Both the position numbers and the translations under genes were made by a program. From Deltaproteobacteria bacterium (GTDB lineage Bacteria > Desulfobacterota > Deferrimicrobia > Deferrimicrobiales > Deferrimicrobiaceae), in the NCBI GenBank assembly GCA_021815305.1, contig JAKAHC010000003.1, positions 248,001 through 312,000 on the forward strand: a stretch of 64,000 bases of DNA. Reading direction: 5' to 3'. Below the pieces are notes generated by a model. That model searched no databases and was not told where the DNA came from. It saw only the letters and a list, made by a program, of their open reading frames with translations. Position 1 is the first letter of the stretch, and every line of letters starts with the position of its first letter. Positions 29,032 through 38,218 of this stretch are shown here, in pieces.

Positions 29032-30377
29032 CGGACCCGAGGGATTGGCTGAGGAGGGACCTGCGGCACAGCTGGCACCCCTACACCCAGATGAGCGTCC
29101 TCGCATCGGAGCCGCCGCTGCTGATCGAGCGGGCGGAAGGGCTTTTCCTCTTCGACGCGGAGGGGAACCGGTATTACGACGCCGTCTCCAGCTGGTGGTG
29201 CGTCGTCCACGGTCACGGGCACCCGAAGATCCGGGAGGCGGTGACGCGCCAGATGGAGCGGCTGGACCACGTCCTGTTCGCCGGCGTCACCCACGCTCCC
29301 GCGGTTTTGCTGGCCGAGCGGCTCGCGGGCCTGACGTCTTCGGCGCTCCCCCGCGTCTTCTTCTCCGACAACGGCTCCACCGCGGTGGAAGTGGCCCTGA
29401 AGATGTCGCTCCAGTATTGGCGCAACGTGGGGGAGGGGGAGAAGACGGAGTTCCTTTGCCTCGACCGCGGGTACCACGGCGACACCACGGGGTGCATGAG
29501 CGTGAGCGGGGTCGAGTCGTTCCGAAGCGGCTTCCGCCCGATGCTGTTCCCCGCCCGCCGGGTCCCGGCGCCCGACTGTTACCGGTGCCCCGAGGGGAGG
29601 ACACCGCAGGCGTGCGCGGCCGCCTGCGCCCGCGCGGTGGAGGAGAAGCTGCGGGAGGCGGGAGGGAGGATCGCGGCCGTGATCCTGGAGCCGCTGCTCC
29701 TGGCCGCGGGCGGGATGATCGTCTACCCTCCGTCGTTCCTTTCGGAAGTCGCCCGCCTGGCCCGCTCGTTCGGCGCCCACCTGATCCTCGACGAGGTGGC
29801 CACCGGCTTCGGGCGGACGGGATCGATGTTCGCGTGCGGGCAGGCCGGCGTTTCCCCCGACTTCCTGTGCCTGTCGAAAGGGTTGACCGGGGGCACGATG
29901 CCGCTGGCGGCCACGCTCACGACCTCGAAGGTGTACGAGGCGTTCCTCGGGGACCCCGCGGCGGGGAAGACCTTCTACCACGGGCACACCTACACCGCAA
30001 ACCCGATCGGGTGCGCCGCCGCGCTGGCTTCTCTCGACCTGTTCGGGGAGAACGACCTGCTGGCGCGGGTCGCGTCGGTCGCGCCGCGCCTCGGGGAGGC
30101 GGTGCGCTCCTTCGCGCGCCTTCCGAAGGTGGGCGATGTCCGGCACATCGGGATGGTCGCCGCCCTGGAGCTGGTGCGGGACAAGGAGACGAAGGAGGCG
30201 CTGGCGGGCGAAGACCCCGTCTTCCGGGCGGCGCGTCGGGAAGGGTTGCGCCGGGGGCTCTTCCTTCGCCCCTTGGGGAATGTCCTCTATCTCTTCCTCC
30301 CCCAGTGCACGACGGAGGGGGAACTGGACGAGATCCTTTCCCGGTTCGAAGACGTCCTCCGGAGCGTGCTCCGGTGA
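29028..30377 (+). CDS. bioA: Adenosylmethionine-8-amino-7-oxononanoate aminotransferase
   Basis: A 449-residue class III PLP aminotransferase. BioA-specific HSWHPYTQM, SSWWCVVHGHGHP, DRGYHGDTTG, LILDEVATGFGRTG and the PLP-lysine stretch LSKGLTGGTMPLAATL are present, as is HGHTYTANPIGCAAA. It makes diaminopelargonate with S-adenosylmethionine as amino donor. It is the last gene of the cluster; no bioB follows within the window. Confidence 0.96.
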   Translation: MTDPRDWLRRDLRHSWHPYTQMSVLASEPPLLIERAEGLFLFDAEGNRYYDAVSSWWCVVHGHGHPKIREAVTRQMERLDHVLFAGVTHAPAVLLAERLAGLTSSALPRVFFSDNGSTAVEVALKMSLQYWRNVGEGEKTEFLCLDRGYHGDTTGCMSVSGVESFRSGFRPMLFPARRVPAPDCYRCPEGRTPQACAAACARAVEEKLREAGGRIAAVILEPLLLAAGGMIVYPPSFLSEVARLARSFGAHLILDEVATGFGRTGSMFACGQAGVSPDFLCLSKGLTGGTMPLAATLTTSKVYEAFLGDPAAGKTFYHGHTYTANPIGCAAALASLDLFGENDLLARVASVAPRLGEAVRSFARLPKVGDVRHIGMVAALELVRDKETKEALAGEDPVFRAARREGLRRGLFLRPLGNVLYLFLPQCTTEGELDEILSRFEDVLRSVLR

Positions 30378-30453
30378 GCGGGGTGCGCGCCTTCCGGAAG
30401 CCGGAGGGGGTGTGGACGGGAAGCGAAGCGCTTCCGGCGATTCCCGGCGCCGG

Positions 30454-31824
30454 TCACCCCACGTCGTCGTAGGGGCGCAGGCGGAACGAGATCCCGGGGA
30501 TCGCCTCGGCGAGCCGGCGGACCGCGTCGTGGTCCTGGCCCGGCAGCGCAACGGCGGTCGCCACCACGGAAGGAACGTGCTTCGGCGCTTCGCGAAGGAA
30601 GTCGAGCAGGGCCGGAAACGACGCGGCGCCGAACCGGTTGGGGCACACCTGGGCGTACGACTCGGCATCGGCGGCGTTCAGCGAGACCGACAGCGCGTCC
30701 ACCAGGCCCTCGAGATCCGGCAGGATGTTCCTGCCGTGGACGAGGTTGGCCAGCCCGTCCGTGTTCACCCGCACCCGGCCCCCGCGGCGTTTCAGCTCCC
30801 GGGAGATCTCCAGCACGTCGGGCAGGCGGAGCAGCGGCTCGCCGAAGCCGCAGAAGACGATCTCGTCGTAGGCGGTCGGATCGCCGACCAGGATGAGCAC
30901 CTCCCGGACGGCAGGCTCCCCGGGAAGCTTCAGAAGGTGTCCCTTCACGTGGTAGTCCCGCCGCTTCGCGCAGAAGGTGCAGGCGTTCGTGCAGCGGTTG
31001 GTGATGTTGAGGTAGAGGGAGTTGCGGATCCTGTAGGCGACCCGGACCTCCTCCTCCGCGGGAATGCGGAAGAGCGCAATCGCGCTCCGGGTGGTCGCCC
31101 GGGCCACGTCATCGACGGTCACCCCCTGGATCTCGGCGATTTTCGCCGCCACGAGGGGGACGTACGAGGGCTCGTTGGTTTTCCCCCGGTGGGGAACCGG
31201 CGCGAGAAAGGGGCTGTCGGTCTCGATCAACAGGCGGTCCAACGGAAGCCCCCGCACGGCTTCGACCTGCGTCGCGGAGCTCCTGTACGTGATCGCGCCG
31301 GGGATCGAGATGAGGAAGTTCATCCTCAAGGCTTTCCGGGCCATCGACAGGTCCCCGGAGAAGCAGTGGATGATCCCCCCCACCTCGGCCGCCTTCTCCT
31401 CGGAGAGGATCGAGAGGACGTCGTCGTGGGCGTCCCGGTCGTGGACGACGACGGGGAGGTTGCGGCGACGGGCCAGGCGGATCTGCTCCCGGAACGCTGC
31501 GCGCTGTAGGTCCCTGGGGGCGCGGTCCCGGAAGAAATCGAGACCGGTTTCCCCGATCGCCACGACCTTGTCGCAGAGGGAGAGATTCTCGAGGCCGGAG
31601 ATCGCATCCTCCGACAGCCGCGCGGCATCGTGCGGATGCAGGCCGACGGAGGCGTAGACCCCGGCGTACCGGTGGGCGATGCCCACCGCCTTCCCGCTGC
31701 TCTCCGGGTCGATGCCGATCGTCACGATCCGGCTTACCCCCGCGTCGCGGGCGCGCCGCACCACCGGCTCTTCCGCATCGGACAACGGCGACAGGTCGAG
31801 GTGCGCGTGGGAATCGAAAAACAT
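30454..31824 (-). CDS. TatD family hydrolase fused to a TatD-associated radical SAM domain
   Basis: A 456-residue two-domain protein. Residues 1-255 are a complete TatD metallo-hydrolase (FFDSHAHLD, GETGLDFFRD, VVHDRDAHDD, HCFSGD, ETDSPFLAP). Residues about 265-456 are a radical SAM domain with CxxxCxxC at Cys278, Cys282 and Cys285 (RCTNACTFC), then IVFCGFGEPLLR. Separate genes for these parts are common (the 'TatD-linked rSAM' family); here they form one continuous frame. It starts 7 bp after metG ends and is probably in the same operon. TatD proteins are 3'-5' exonucleases or deacylases; the radical reaction is unknown. Confidence 0.9.
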   Translation of the reverse strand: MFFDSHAHLDLSPLSDAEEPVVRRARDAGVSRIVTIGIDPESSGKAVGIAHRYAGVYASVGLHPHDAARLSEDAISGLENLSLCDKVVAIGETGLDFFRDRAPRDLQRAAFREQIRLARRRNLPVVVHDRDAHDDVLSILSEEKAAEVGGIIHCFSGDLSMARKALRMNFLISIPGAITYRSSATQVEAVRGLPLDRLLIETDSPFLAPVPHRGKTNEPSYVPLVAAKIAEIQGVTVDDVARATTRSAIALFRIPAEEEVRVAYRIRNSLYLNITNRCTNACTFCAKRRDYHVKGHLLKLPGEPAVREVLILVGDPTAYDEIVFCGFGEPLLRLPDVLEISRELKRRGGRVRVNTDGLANLVHGRNILPDLEGLVDALSVSLNAADAESYAQVCPNRFGAASFPALLDFLREAPKHVPSVVATAVALPGQDHDAVRRLAEAIPGISFRLRPYDDVG

Positions 31825-31831
31825 GGGCCGT

Positions 31832-33367
31832 TCAGGTTTCGATTTTGGGGAAAACGATGCACGCCTTCGGCAGGGTGATCCCCGCCTGCAGGCCTCCCCA
31901 CGCGCCGTTCTTCCCGAGGAGGGCGCCCTCCACGGTCCCCGCCCCGGGCGCGAGGGTCTCCCACATCCGCTGCGCCGCCGCGGGGGTGACGGGCGACATC
32001 AGCAGGGAGGCGATCCGGGCCGCCTCCAGCGCGTTGTAGAGGACCGTGCCCAGCCGTTCCCGCTTCGAAGGGTCCTTCGCGAGCGTCCACGGCTCCGTGG
32101 ACTGCACGTACTCGTTCGCCTTCGTGACGAACTCGATCACGGCGGAGAGCGCCTTGTGGAACGCCACCTCCTCCATCGCCGCGTCGACGGCCGCCGCCGT
32201 CTCCCGCCCGCACCGGGAAAGGACGGCGTCCGCCGGCTCTTCCGCTTCCGGGGCGGGGACGACGGAAGCGAAATATTTTCCCAGCATCCCCAACGTGCGG
32301 TTCAGGAGGTTTCCCAGCTTGTCGGCGAGCTCTGAGTTTGCGCGTCTCACGAGTTCCTTCTCGGAGAAGTCGCCGTCCAGACCGAAGGAAACCTCGCGCA
32401 GAAGAAAGTAGCGGAACGCATCCGCGCCGTACTTGCGCACCATTTCGTACGGGTCGACCACGTTTCCCAGCGACTTGCTCATCTTCTGCCCCTCGACGGT
32501 CCACCATCCGTGGGCGAAGACCCCCCGCGGGGGGGCCACCCCGGCCGACATCAGGAACGCGGGCCAGTAGACGGCATGGAACCGAAGGATGTCCTTGCCC
32601 ACCATGTGGAGATCCGCGGGCCAGAACGTCGCAAGGTCCTCCGTTTTCGACGGGTATCCCAGCCCCGTGAGGTAGTTCGTCAGCGCGTCGTACCAGACGT
32701 AGATCACGTGGCCGGGGGCCTCGGGCACGGGGATCCCCCACGTAAGGGAGGTGCGGGAGACCGAGAGGTCGTTCAACCCCCCTTCCACGAAGGCGACCAC
32801 CTCGTTGCGGCGGCTCTCCGGGCGGATGAACCTCGGGTTCTCCCTGTAGAACGAAAGCAGCCGGTCCTGGTATTTCGACAGCCGGAAGAAGTACGACGGC
32901 TCCTTCCGCTTCTCCACGGCCCTGCCGCAGGTGGGGCAGTTTCCCCCTTCGAGCTGCAGCTCGGTCCAATACGCCTCGTCCGGGACGCAGTACCACCCCT
33001 CGTATTCTCCCAGGTAGATGTCGCCGTTCCCCAGCGACTTGCGGAAGAGCTCCTGGACGGAGGCGTAGTGCCTCGGCTCGGTGGTCCGGATGAAAGCGGT
33101 GTTGCTGATCGAAAGCGCCGGGGTGAGCCCCTGGAAGTTCGTCACGACCTGGTCGGCCAGCTCCCGGGGGGTCATCCCTTTCCGCGCGGCGCTTTTCTGG
33201 ACCTTTTCCCCGTGCTCGTCGGTGCCGGTGAGGAAGTACACCTTCTTCCCCTTCATCCGGTGCCAGCGGGCAAGGGCGTCGCAGGCGATCGTCGTGTACG
33301 CGTGGCCGATGTGGGGGACGTCGTTGACGTAATAGATCGGGGTGGTGATGTAGAACGTCTCTCTCAA
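31832..33367 (-). CDS. metG: Methionyl-tRNA synthetase
   Basis: A 511-residue class I synthetase. The HIGH signature is HIGHAYT (residues 19-22) and the KMSKS loop is intact (GQKMSKSLGNVVDP). A single zinc knuckle, CPTC, lies in the connective peptide. The C-terminal tRNA-binding EMAP-like domain is absent, so this is the short form. The start is a TTG at 33367 with GAGGAGGG upstream; it shares TTGA with the stop of the PSP1 gene. Longer readings would overlap PSP1. Confidence 0.95.
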   Translation of the reverse strand: MRETFYITTPIYYVNDVPHIGHAYTTIACDALARWHRMKGKKVYFLTGTDEHGEKVQKSAARKGMTPRELADQVVTNFQGLTPALSISNTAFIRTTEPRHYASVQELFRKSLGNGDIYLGEYEGWYCVPDEAYWTELQLEGGNCPTCGRAVEKRKEPSYFFRLSKYQDRLLSFYRENPRFIRPESRRNEVVAFVEGGLNDLSVSRTSLTWGIPVPEAPGHVIYVWYDALTNYLTGLGYPSKTEDLATFWPADLHMVGKDILRFHAVYWPAFLMSAGVAPPRGVFAHGWWTVEGQKMSKSLGNVVDPYEMVRKYGADAFRYFLLREVSFGLDGDFSEKELVRRANSELADKLGNLLNRTLGMLGKYFASVVPAPEAEEPADAVLSRCGRETAAAVDAAMEEVAFHKALSAVIEFVTKANEYVQSTEPWTLAKDPSKRERLGTVLYNALEAARIASLLMSPVTPAAAQRMWETLAPGAGTVEGALLGKNGAWGGLQAGITLPKACIVFPKIET

Positions 33368-34128
33368 GAAGCGCCCTCCTCGTCGTCGGTCAGCCGCGCG
33401 GCCAGTTCCTCGGGATCGTCCCGCTCCGGAGGCGGGGGCGCGCCGGGAGAGGGGCCTTTCGGGGCAGCGCACGCCCCGCAGCTTTTCTGCCGCGCGTACG
33501 ACTCGTGCTCGTAGATCAGGCAGCACATGAGACGGCCGCAGACCCCGGAGAGCTTGGCGGGATTCAGGGACAGCTTCTGGTCCTTTGCCATCTTGACCGT
33601 GATCGGCTCGAAATCCCGGAGGAAGGTGGCGCAGCAGAGTTCCTTGCCGCAGGGGCCCACCCCGCCGACCACGCGCGCCTCGTCGCGCACGCCGATCTGG
33701 CGCATCTCGATGCGCGTGCGCAGCTCGTGGGCCAGGTCCTTCACCAGCTCCCGGAAGTCGATCCTTCCGTCCGCCGTGAAGTAGAAGATCGCCTTGCTGC
33801 GGTCGAGGAGGTACTCCGCCCGCACCAGTTTCATCGGGAGCCCGCGCTCCCCGATCCGCTTCTCGCAGAACGCCTCGGCCTCCGCCTCCCTGCGGACGTT
33901 TTCCTGATGGGCGTGCACGTCCTCAGCGGTCGCGGGGCGGAGCACCTTGTTGTAGGACGCTTTCGGGTTCCCGGGCGCGTACCCGTCCAGACGCTGGACG
34001 ACTTCGCCCATCGACACCCCGCGTTCGGTCTGCACCACGGCGAAGTCGCCCTTCCGCACGCCCACGCCCGTGCAGTCGTAATGGAAGGTCTTGCAGACCC
34101 CTCGCATCCGTATTCCCGCGATGTCCAT
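33364..34128 (-). CDS. PSP1 family protein (RicT/YaaT-like)
   Basis: A 254-residue PSP1-domain protein. The YFTADGRIDFRELVKDLAHELRTRIEMRQIG segment (given here in part) with CGKELCC, SLNPAKLSGVCGRLMCCL and the Cys-rich tail are diagnostic. In Bacillus the homologue is part of the Fe-S-containing RicAFT complex that affects RNase Y and sporulation. Conservation next to holB and tmk is widespread. The C-terminus is Pro-rich and acidic. It starts 9 bp after holB. Confidence 0.88.
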   Translation of the reverse strand: MDIAGIRMRGVCKTFHYDCTGVGVRKGDFAVVQTERGVSMGEVVQRLDGYAPGNPKASYNKVLRPATAEDVHAHQENVRREAEAEAFCEKRIGERGLPMKLVRAEYLLDRSKAIFYFTADGRIDFRELVKDLAHELRTRIEMRQIGVRDEARVVGGVGPCGKELCCATFLRDFEPITVKMAKDQKLSLNPAKLSGVCGRLMCCLIYEHESYARQKSCGACAAPKGPSPGAPPPPERDDPEELAARLTDDEEGAS

Positions 34129-34137
34129 GGCGGAGAC

Positions 34138-35118
34138 CTATCCCTTCTCGCGCAGTCCGAAGAAAAACGCCTCCAGCATCAGCCGTTTTTGGGGCTGGGG
34201 AGGCATGCGGGAGATCGTGAGGAGCGCCCGGAACGCCGCGTTCCATCCCCCGGCGGGGGGCTGTCCGGACACGGCCGTCAGGAGCTCCCGCAGATCCTCG
34301 TTCATTATAGCCGCTCCGCCGCCCGAAGATAAGAGGGCCAGATCCCGGAGCAGCGACAACGGCGCAGCGAGCCGTCCCGCGGCGTCCCCCTCCCCCTTCC
34401 AACGCTCCGCGAGGTCCACCGCCGCGCGGGGGGAGAGCTTCGAAAGCAGGGACACCCATGCTTCCCGTTCGTCGGAGAGGCCGGGAAGCAGCGTGAGGGC
34501 GCGTCCCGGGCTGCCGCCGGAGACGGCCGCGGCGAGCCGGATCACCGCCGCGGGATATTCGCTGCCCGCGTCCGGACGTCCTGACAGGATCCCCTCGACC
34601 GTTCCCGCGGGGAGGGGAAGGAAGGGGACCCGCTGGCAGCGGGAGACGATGGTGGGCATCATGCCCGCCACGCGGTGGGCGACGAGGAGCAGGTGCGTTT
34701 CCGGCGGCGGTTCCTCGAGGGTCTTGAGCAGTGCGTTGGCGGCCTGCGGGGTCATGCGGTCCGCGGGGCACAGGATCGCGGCGCGGGGCCGGTCGGAGAA
34801 CGCCTTGAGGGAGAGCTCCTCCTGCAGCGCGCGGATCTCGTCGATCCGGAGGAACTGCGTTTCCGGCGCGATGGAAAGGAAGTTGGGGTGCGCCCCGGAA
34901 GCGAGCAGGCGGCAGTCGTGGCACGCTCCGCAGGCGCCGTCCCCGCCCGGCTTCCTGCAAAGCAGCGCCCCCACGAACGCCTTCGCCGCCTTCTCCTTGC
35001 CGATCCCCTCTTCTCCCGCGAAGAGGAGCGCTTGGGGGACCGACCCCGAGGAGAGGTATCGGCGCAGGAGATCGAGGGCCCGGTCCTGCCCGAGGACGGA
35101 GGAGAGCGTCTCTACCAT
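34138..35118 (-). CDS. holB: DNA polymerase III delta' subunit
   Basis: A 326-residue clamp-loader subunit. The N-terminal LSSVLGQDRALDLLRRYL, modified P-loop FAGEEGIGKEKAA, a zinc module (CRKPGGDGACGACHDC) and the sensor segment NALLKTLEEPPPETHLLLV are present. It works in the tau/delta/delta' complex that loads the beta clamp. The start ATG at 35118 overlaps the last 7 nt of tmk, the standard tmk-holB arrangement. Confidence 0.9.
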   Translation of the reverse strand: MVETLSSVLGQDRALDLLRRYLSSGSVPQALLFAGEEGIGKEKAAKAFVGALLCRKPGGDGACGACHDCRLLASGAHPNFLSIAPETQFLRIDEIRALQEELSLKAFSDRPRAAILCPADRMTPQAANALLKTLEEPPPETHLLLVAHRVAGMMPTIVSRCQRVPFLPLPAGTVEGILSGRPDAGSEYPAAVIRLAAAVSGGSPGRALTLLPGLSDEREAWVSLLSKLSPRAAVDLAERWKGEGDAAGRLAAPLSLLRDLALLSSGGGAAIMNEDLRELLTAVSGQPPAGGWNAAFRALLTISRMPPQPQKRLMLEAFFFGLREKG

Positions 35119-35735
35119 CCGAACCGGCGCGTCTCCGCGAGGAGGTTCCGGAAGACCTCCTCCTCGGAGAGACCGGCGTCGATCCGGACGATCCGGGCAG
35201 GCTCCCGTTCGAGCAGGCGAAGGTATCCGTCGCGGACGGCGCGGTGGAAGGCGAGGGATTCCCGCTCCATGCGGTCCGCAGGCGCCTTCCTGCCCCGGAT
35301 CCGGGCGAACCCCGTTTCCGGGGGAAGGTCGAACAGCAGCGTCAGGTCGGGGACGAGGCCGCCGGCGGCGAACCGGTTCAGCCGGTCCACCATCCCCTCG
35401 TCGATGCCCCGGGAACGGCTCTGGTACGCCGTGGTGGCGTCGCAGAACCGGTCGCACAGGACGACCATCCCCGCGGCGAGGGCCGGCAGGATCACGCCGC
35501 GGACGTGCTGGGCCCGCGCGGCCTCGTACAGCAGCAGCTCGGTTTCGGGAAAGACCGCCTCCGCCCGTGGGGAGAGCAGGAGGGCGCGGACCTCGTCGGC
35601 GAGGGGAGTGCCGCCCGGCTCGCGGGTGACCCGGTGGGGGACATTCCTCGCCGCGAGGTGCGCGGAGAGCCGGCGCAGCTGCGTCGACTTCCCCGACCCC
35701 TCGACCCCTTCGAACGTGACGAACGGCGCGCTCAG
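35112..35735 (-). CDS. tmk: Thymidylate kinase with apparent CTG start codon
   Basis: A complete 207-residue dTMP kinase. The P-loop lies in VTFEGVEGSGKSTQ; then VTREPGGTPLADEVR, the DRF motif (VVLCDRFCDATTAYQ) and the LID-region Arg residues. No ATG, GTG or TTG exists in frame before the P-loop; the only sensible initiator is the CTG at 35735, giving an N-terminus (M)SAPFVTFEG that aligns well with known enzymes. It lies 1 nt after the nrdJ stop codon, so reinitiation after nrdJ is likely. It would phosphorylate dTMP, matching the ribonucleotide reductase beside it. A misread upstream base remains possible. Confidence 0.82.
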   Translation of the reverse strand: MSAPFVTFEGVEGSGKSTQLRRLSAHLAARNVPHRVTREPGGTPLADEVRALLLSPRAEAVFPETELLLYEAARAQHVRGVILPALAAGMVVLCDRFCDATTAYQSRSRGIDEGMVDRLNRFAAGGLVPDLTLLFDLPPETGFARIRGRKAPADRMERESLAFHRAVRDGYLRLLEREPARIVRIDAGLSEEEVFRNLLAETRRFGW

Positions 35736-35736
35736 G

Positions 35737-38178
35737 CTAACACTCGCTGAAGCCGCAGGAGCGGCACTTGAGGCACCCCTCCTGCCGTTCCACCTGGCTG
35801 CCGCAGTCGGGGCAGGCGCCGCGGGCGACCTCCGGCTCGTCCCCGGACGGCATCTTCGCCTGCTTCGAGGGCGCCGCCGCCCCGGTCGGTTTCGGGACGC
35901 CGGGGAACATGGCCTCGAAGTTCTCCAGGTACCACTCGATGGCCTTGGACACGGCGTCCGCGCAGGAGAGGATCTTCCCTCCGTTCCCCCCCCAGGAGGG
36001 GAGGTGGCAGGAGATCCCCTTGAGCTGCTTGATGATCATCTCGGGCTGGACCCCGGAGCGCAAGGCCAGGGACGCGAGGCGCCCGATGGCTTCCGACTGG
36101 GACGCCGCGCAGCCGCCCGCCTTCCCCATCTGGTTGAACACCTCGAAGATCCCCTTCTCGTCCCGGTTGATCGTGACGTAGAGCTTCCCGCAGCTGGTCT
36201 TGATCTCCTTGGTGACGCCGATCAGCGTATCCGGGCGGGGGCGCGGCGTGACGAACGGCGCGGCCTTCTCGGCCGCGGCCTCCGCGGCTCCCTTCCGATT
36301 CACCTCGCCGATGTTCAGGACCTGCTCTTCCCGGCTCTTGTCCCGGTAGACCGTCACCCCCTTGCAGCCGAGGCGGCAGGCGAGCGTGAACACCTTGCGG
36401 ATGTCCTCGCGGGTGGCGTCGGAGGGGAAGTTGACCGTCTTGGACACCGCGTTGTCGGTGAACTTCTGGAAGGCCGCCTGCATCCGCAGGTGGGCCTCCG
36501 GGGAGATGTCGTGCGCCGTGACGTAGACCCGGGCTGCGTCCTCCGGGATCCCGTCCACCTTGTGGAGAGACCCCTTCTTCGAGATCTCGGTCATCCGTTC
36601 GATGGAGTAGAGTCCCCGGCGCCGCATCTCGGCTTCGAAGAGGGGGTGCGCCTCCACCAGGTGGTCGTTGTCCATGACGTTGCGGATGTAGGAGAGGGCG
36701 AAGATCGGCTCGATCCCGCTGGAGACCCCGGCGATGATGCTGATGGTCCCCGTGGGGGCGATCGTCGTCGTCGTGGCGTTGCGGCGCGGGGCGCCCCCGC
36801 GGTCCGGGTAGACGCTCACGTCGTAGTTGGGGAAGGGGCCGCGCTCGCGGGCGAGGCCGCAGGAGGCCGCCGCGGACTCGTCCTGGATGAAGCTCATCGC
36901 CTCCTGGCCCACCGCCAGCGCCTCGTCGGAGTCGTAAGGGATCCCCAGCCGGATCAGCATGTCCGCGAACCCCATCACGCCGAGCCCGATCTTCCGGTTC
37001 CCCACCGTCATGTGCCGGATCTCGGCGAGCGGGTAGTTGTTCATGTCGATCACGTCGTCGAGGAACCGCACCGCGGTGTGCACCGCGCCCTTGAGCTTCT
37101 CGTAATCGATCCTCGCGTGCGCGTTCTCCGCTGCGACCATGTTGGCCAGGTTGATGGAACCCAGGTTGCACGACTCGTACGGAAGCAGCGGCTGCTCGCC
37201 GCAAGGGTTCGTGCTCTCGATGGCGCCGAGCCTTGGGGTGGGGTTGTCCCGGTTGATCCGGTCGATGAAGATGATCCCGGGTTCCCCGTTCCTCCAGGAG
37301 GCGTCGACGATCCGCTCGAAGACCTCGCGGGCCGGGAGCCGCGCCGTGATCTCCCGGGAGTGGGGGTTCACGAGGCTGTACTCCTCGCCGTTCTCGACGG
37401 CCTTCATGAAGTCCTCGGTGAGGGCGACGGAGATGTTGAAATTGTTCAGCTTGTTCGTCTGGCTCTTGCAGGTGATGAAATCGAGGATGTCGGGGTGATC
37501 GACCCGGAGGATCCCCATGTTGGCGCCGCGCCGCGTTCCTCCCTGCTTGATCGTCTCGGTGGCCGCGTCGAACACCGTCATGAAGGAGATCGGCCCGGAG
37601 GAGATCCCCTTCGTGGAGCGGACGACGTCGGCGTGCGGGCGCAGGCGGGAGAAGGAAAAGCCGGTCCCCCCGCCGCTCTTGTGGATCATGGCGGTGTTCT
37701 TGACCGCCTCGAAGATGGAATCCATCGAGTCGTCCACGGGGAGGACGAAGCACGCCGACAGCTGCTGCAGCTCCCGACCCGCGTTCATCAGGGTGGGGGA
37801 GTTGGGAAGGAAATCCAGGCGCAGCATCTGGGCGTAGAACGCCTCCGCCCACCGGAGGACGACTTCGGGGAGGGCGCCGTAATAGAGCCCCTCCGCCTGG
37901 GCGATGTTGTACGCCACGCGGGCGACCATCTCCTCGGGAGTTTCCAGCGGGTCCCCCTTCATCCCCTTCTTGAGGTATCTGCGCGCCAGCACCGTCCGGG
38001 CGTTCTCCGAGACCGGCATGGGACCGTACTTCTCCCGCATGGCGTCGGCCCACGCCTTCGGCGGGTGGCCGGAGAGCCCTTTCCCGGGCGGTTTCGCACG
38101 GCCATCGCGGGGGGAGAGGGCCTCCTCGGCGGGTGCGGCGGCGGGAGTGGGGGCGGGAGCGGGAGCGGTCAGATCCAT
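35737..38178 (-). CDS. nrdJ: Adenosylcobalamin-dependent ribonucleotide reductase (class II)
   Basis: An 813-residue class II reductase. Landmarks are SPTLMNAGRELQQLSACFVLP, KSGGGTGFSFSRLRP, RRGANMGIL, the active site STNPCGEQPLLPYESCNLGSIN and RNATTTTIAPTGTIS. It ends in a zinc-ribbon-like cysteine domain (CPDC...CLKCRSCGFSEC), which in this class provides the reducing thiols. The Pro/Ala-rich first 25 residues are low complexity. It needs vitamin B12 but no oxygen, consistent with an anaerobe. tmk, holB and metG follow in one transcription unit. Confidence 0.95.
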   Translation of the reverse strand: MDLTAPAPAPTPAAAPAEEALSPRDGRAKPPGKGLSGHPPKAWADAMREKYGPMPVSENARTVLARRYLKKGMKGDPLETPEEMVARVAYNIAQAEGLYYGALPEVVLRWAEAFYAQMLRLDFLPNSPTLMNAGRELQQLSACFVLPVDDSMDSIFEAVKNTAMIHKSGGGTGFSFSRLRPHADVVRSTKGISSGPISFMTVFDAATETIKQGGTRRGANMGILRVDHPDILDFITCKSQTNKLNNFNISVALTEDFMKAVENGEEYSLVNPHSREITARLPAREVFERIVDASWRNGEPGIIFIDRINRDNPTPRLGAIESTNPCGEQPLLPYESCNLGSINLANMVAAENAHARIDYEKLKGAVHTAVRFLDDVIDMNNYPLAEIRHMTVGNRKIGLGVMGFADMLIRLGIPYDSDEALAVGQEAMSFIQDESAAASCGLARERGPFPNYDVSVYPDRGGAPRRNATTTTIAPTGTISIIAGVSSGIEPIFALSYIRNVMDNDHLVEAHPLFEAEMRRRGLYSIERMTEISKKGSLHKVDGIPEDAARVYVTAHDISPEAHLRMQAAFQKFTDNAVSKTVNFPSDATREDIRKVFTLACRLGCKGVTVYRDKSREEQVLNIGEVNRKGAAEAAAEKAAPFVTPRPRPDTLIGVTKEIKTSCGKLYVTINRDEKGIFEVFNQMGKAGGCAASQSEAIGRLASLALRSGVQPEMIIKQLKGISCHLPSWGGNGGKILSCADAVSKAIEWYLENFEAMFPGVPKPTGAAAPSKQAKMPSGDEPEVARGACPDCGSQVERQEGCLKCRSCGFSEC

Positions 38179-38218
38179 CGATTCACTCCGATCGGTGGGA
38201 GATCTTTTCTTTCAGGAT

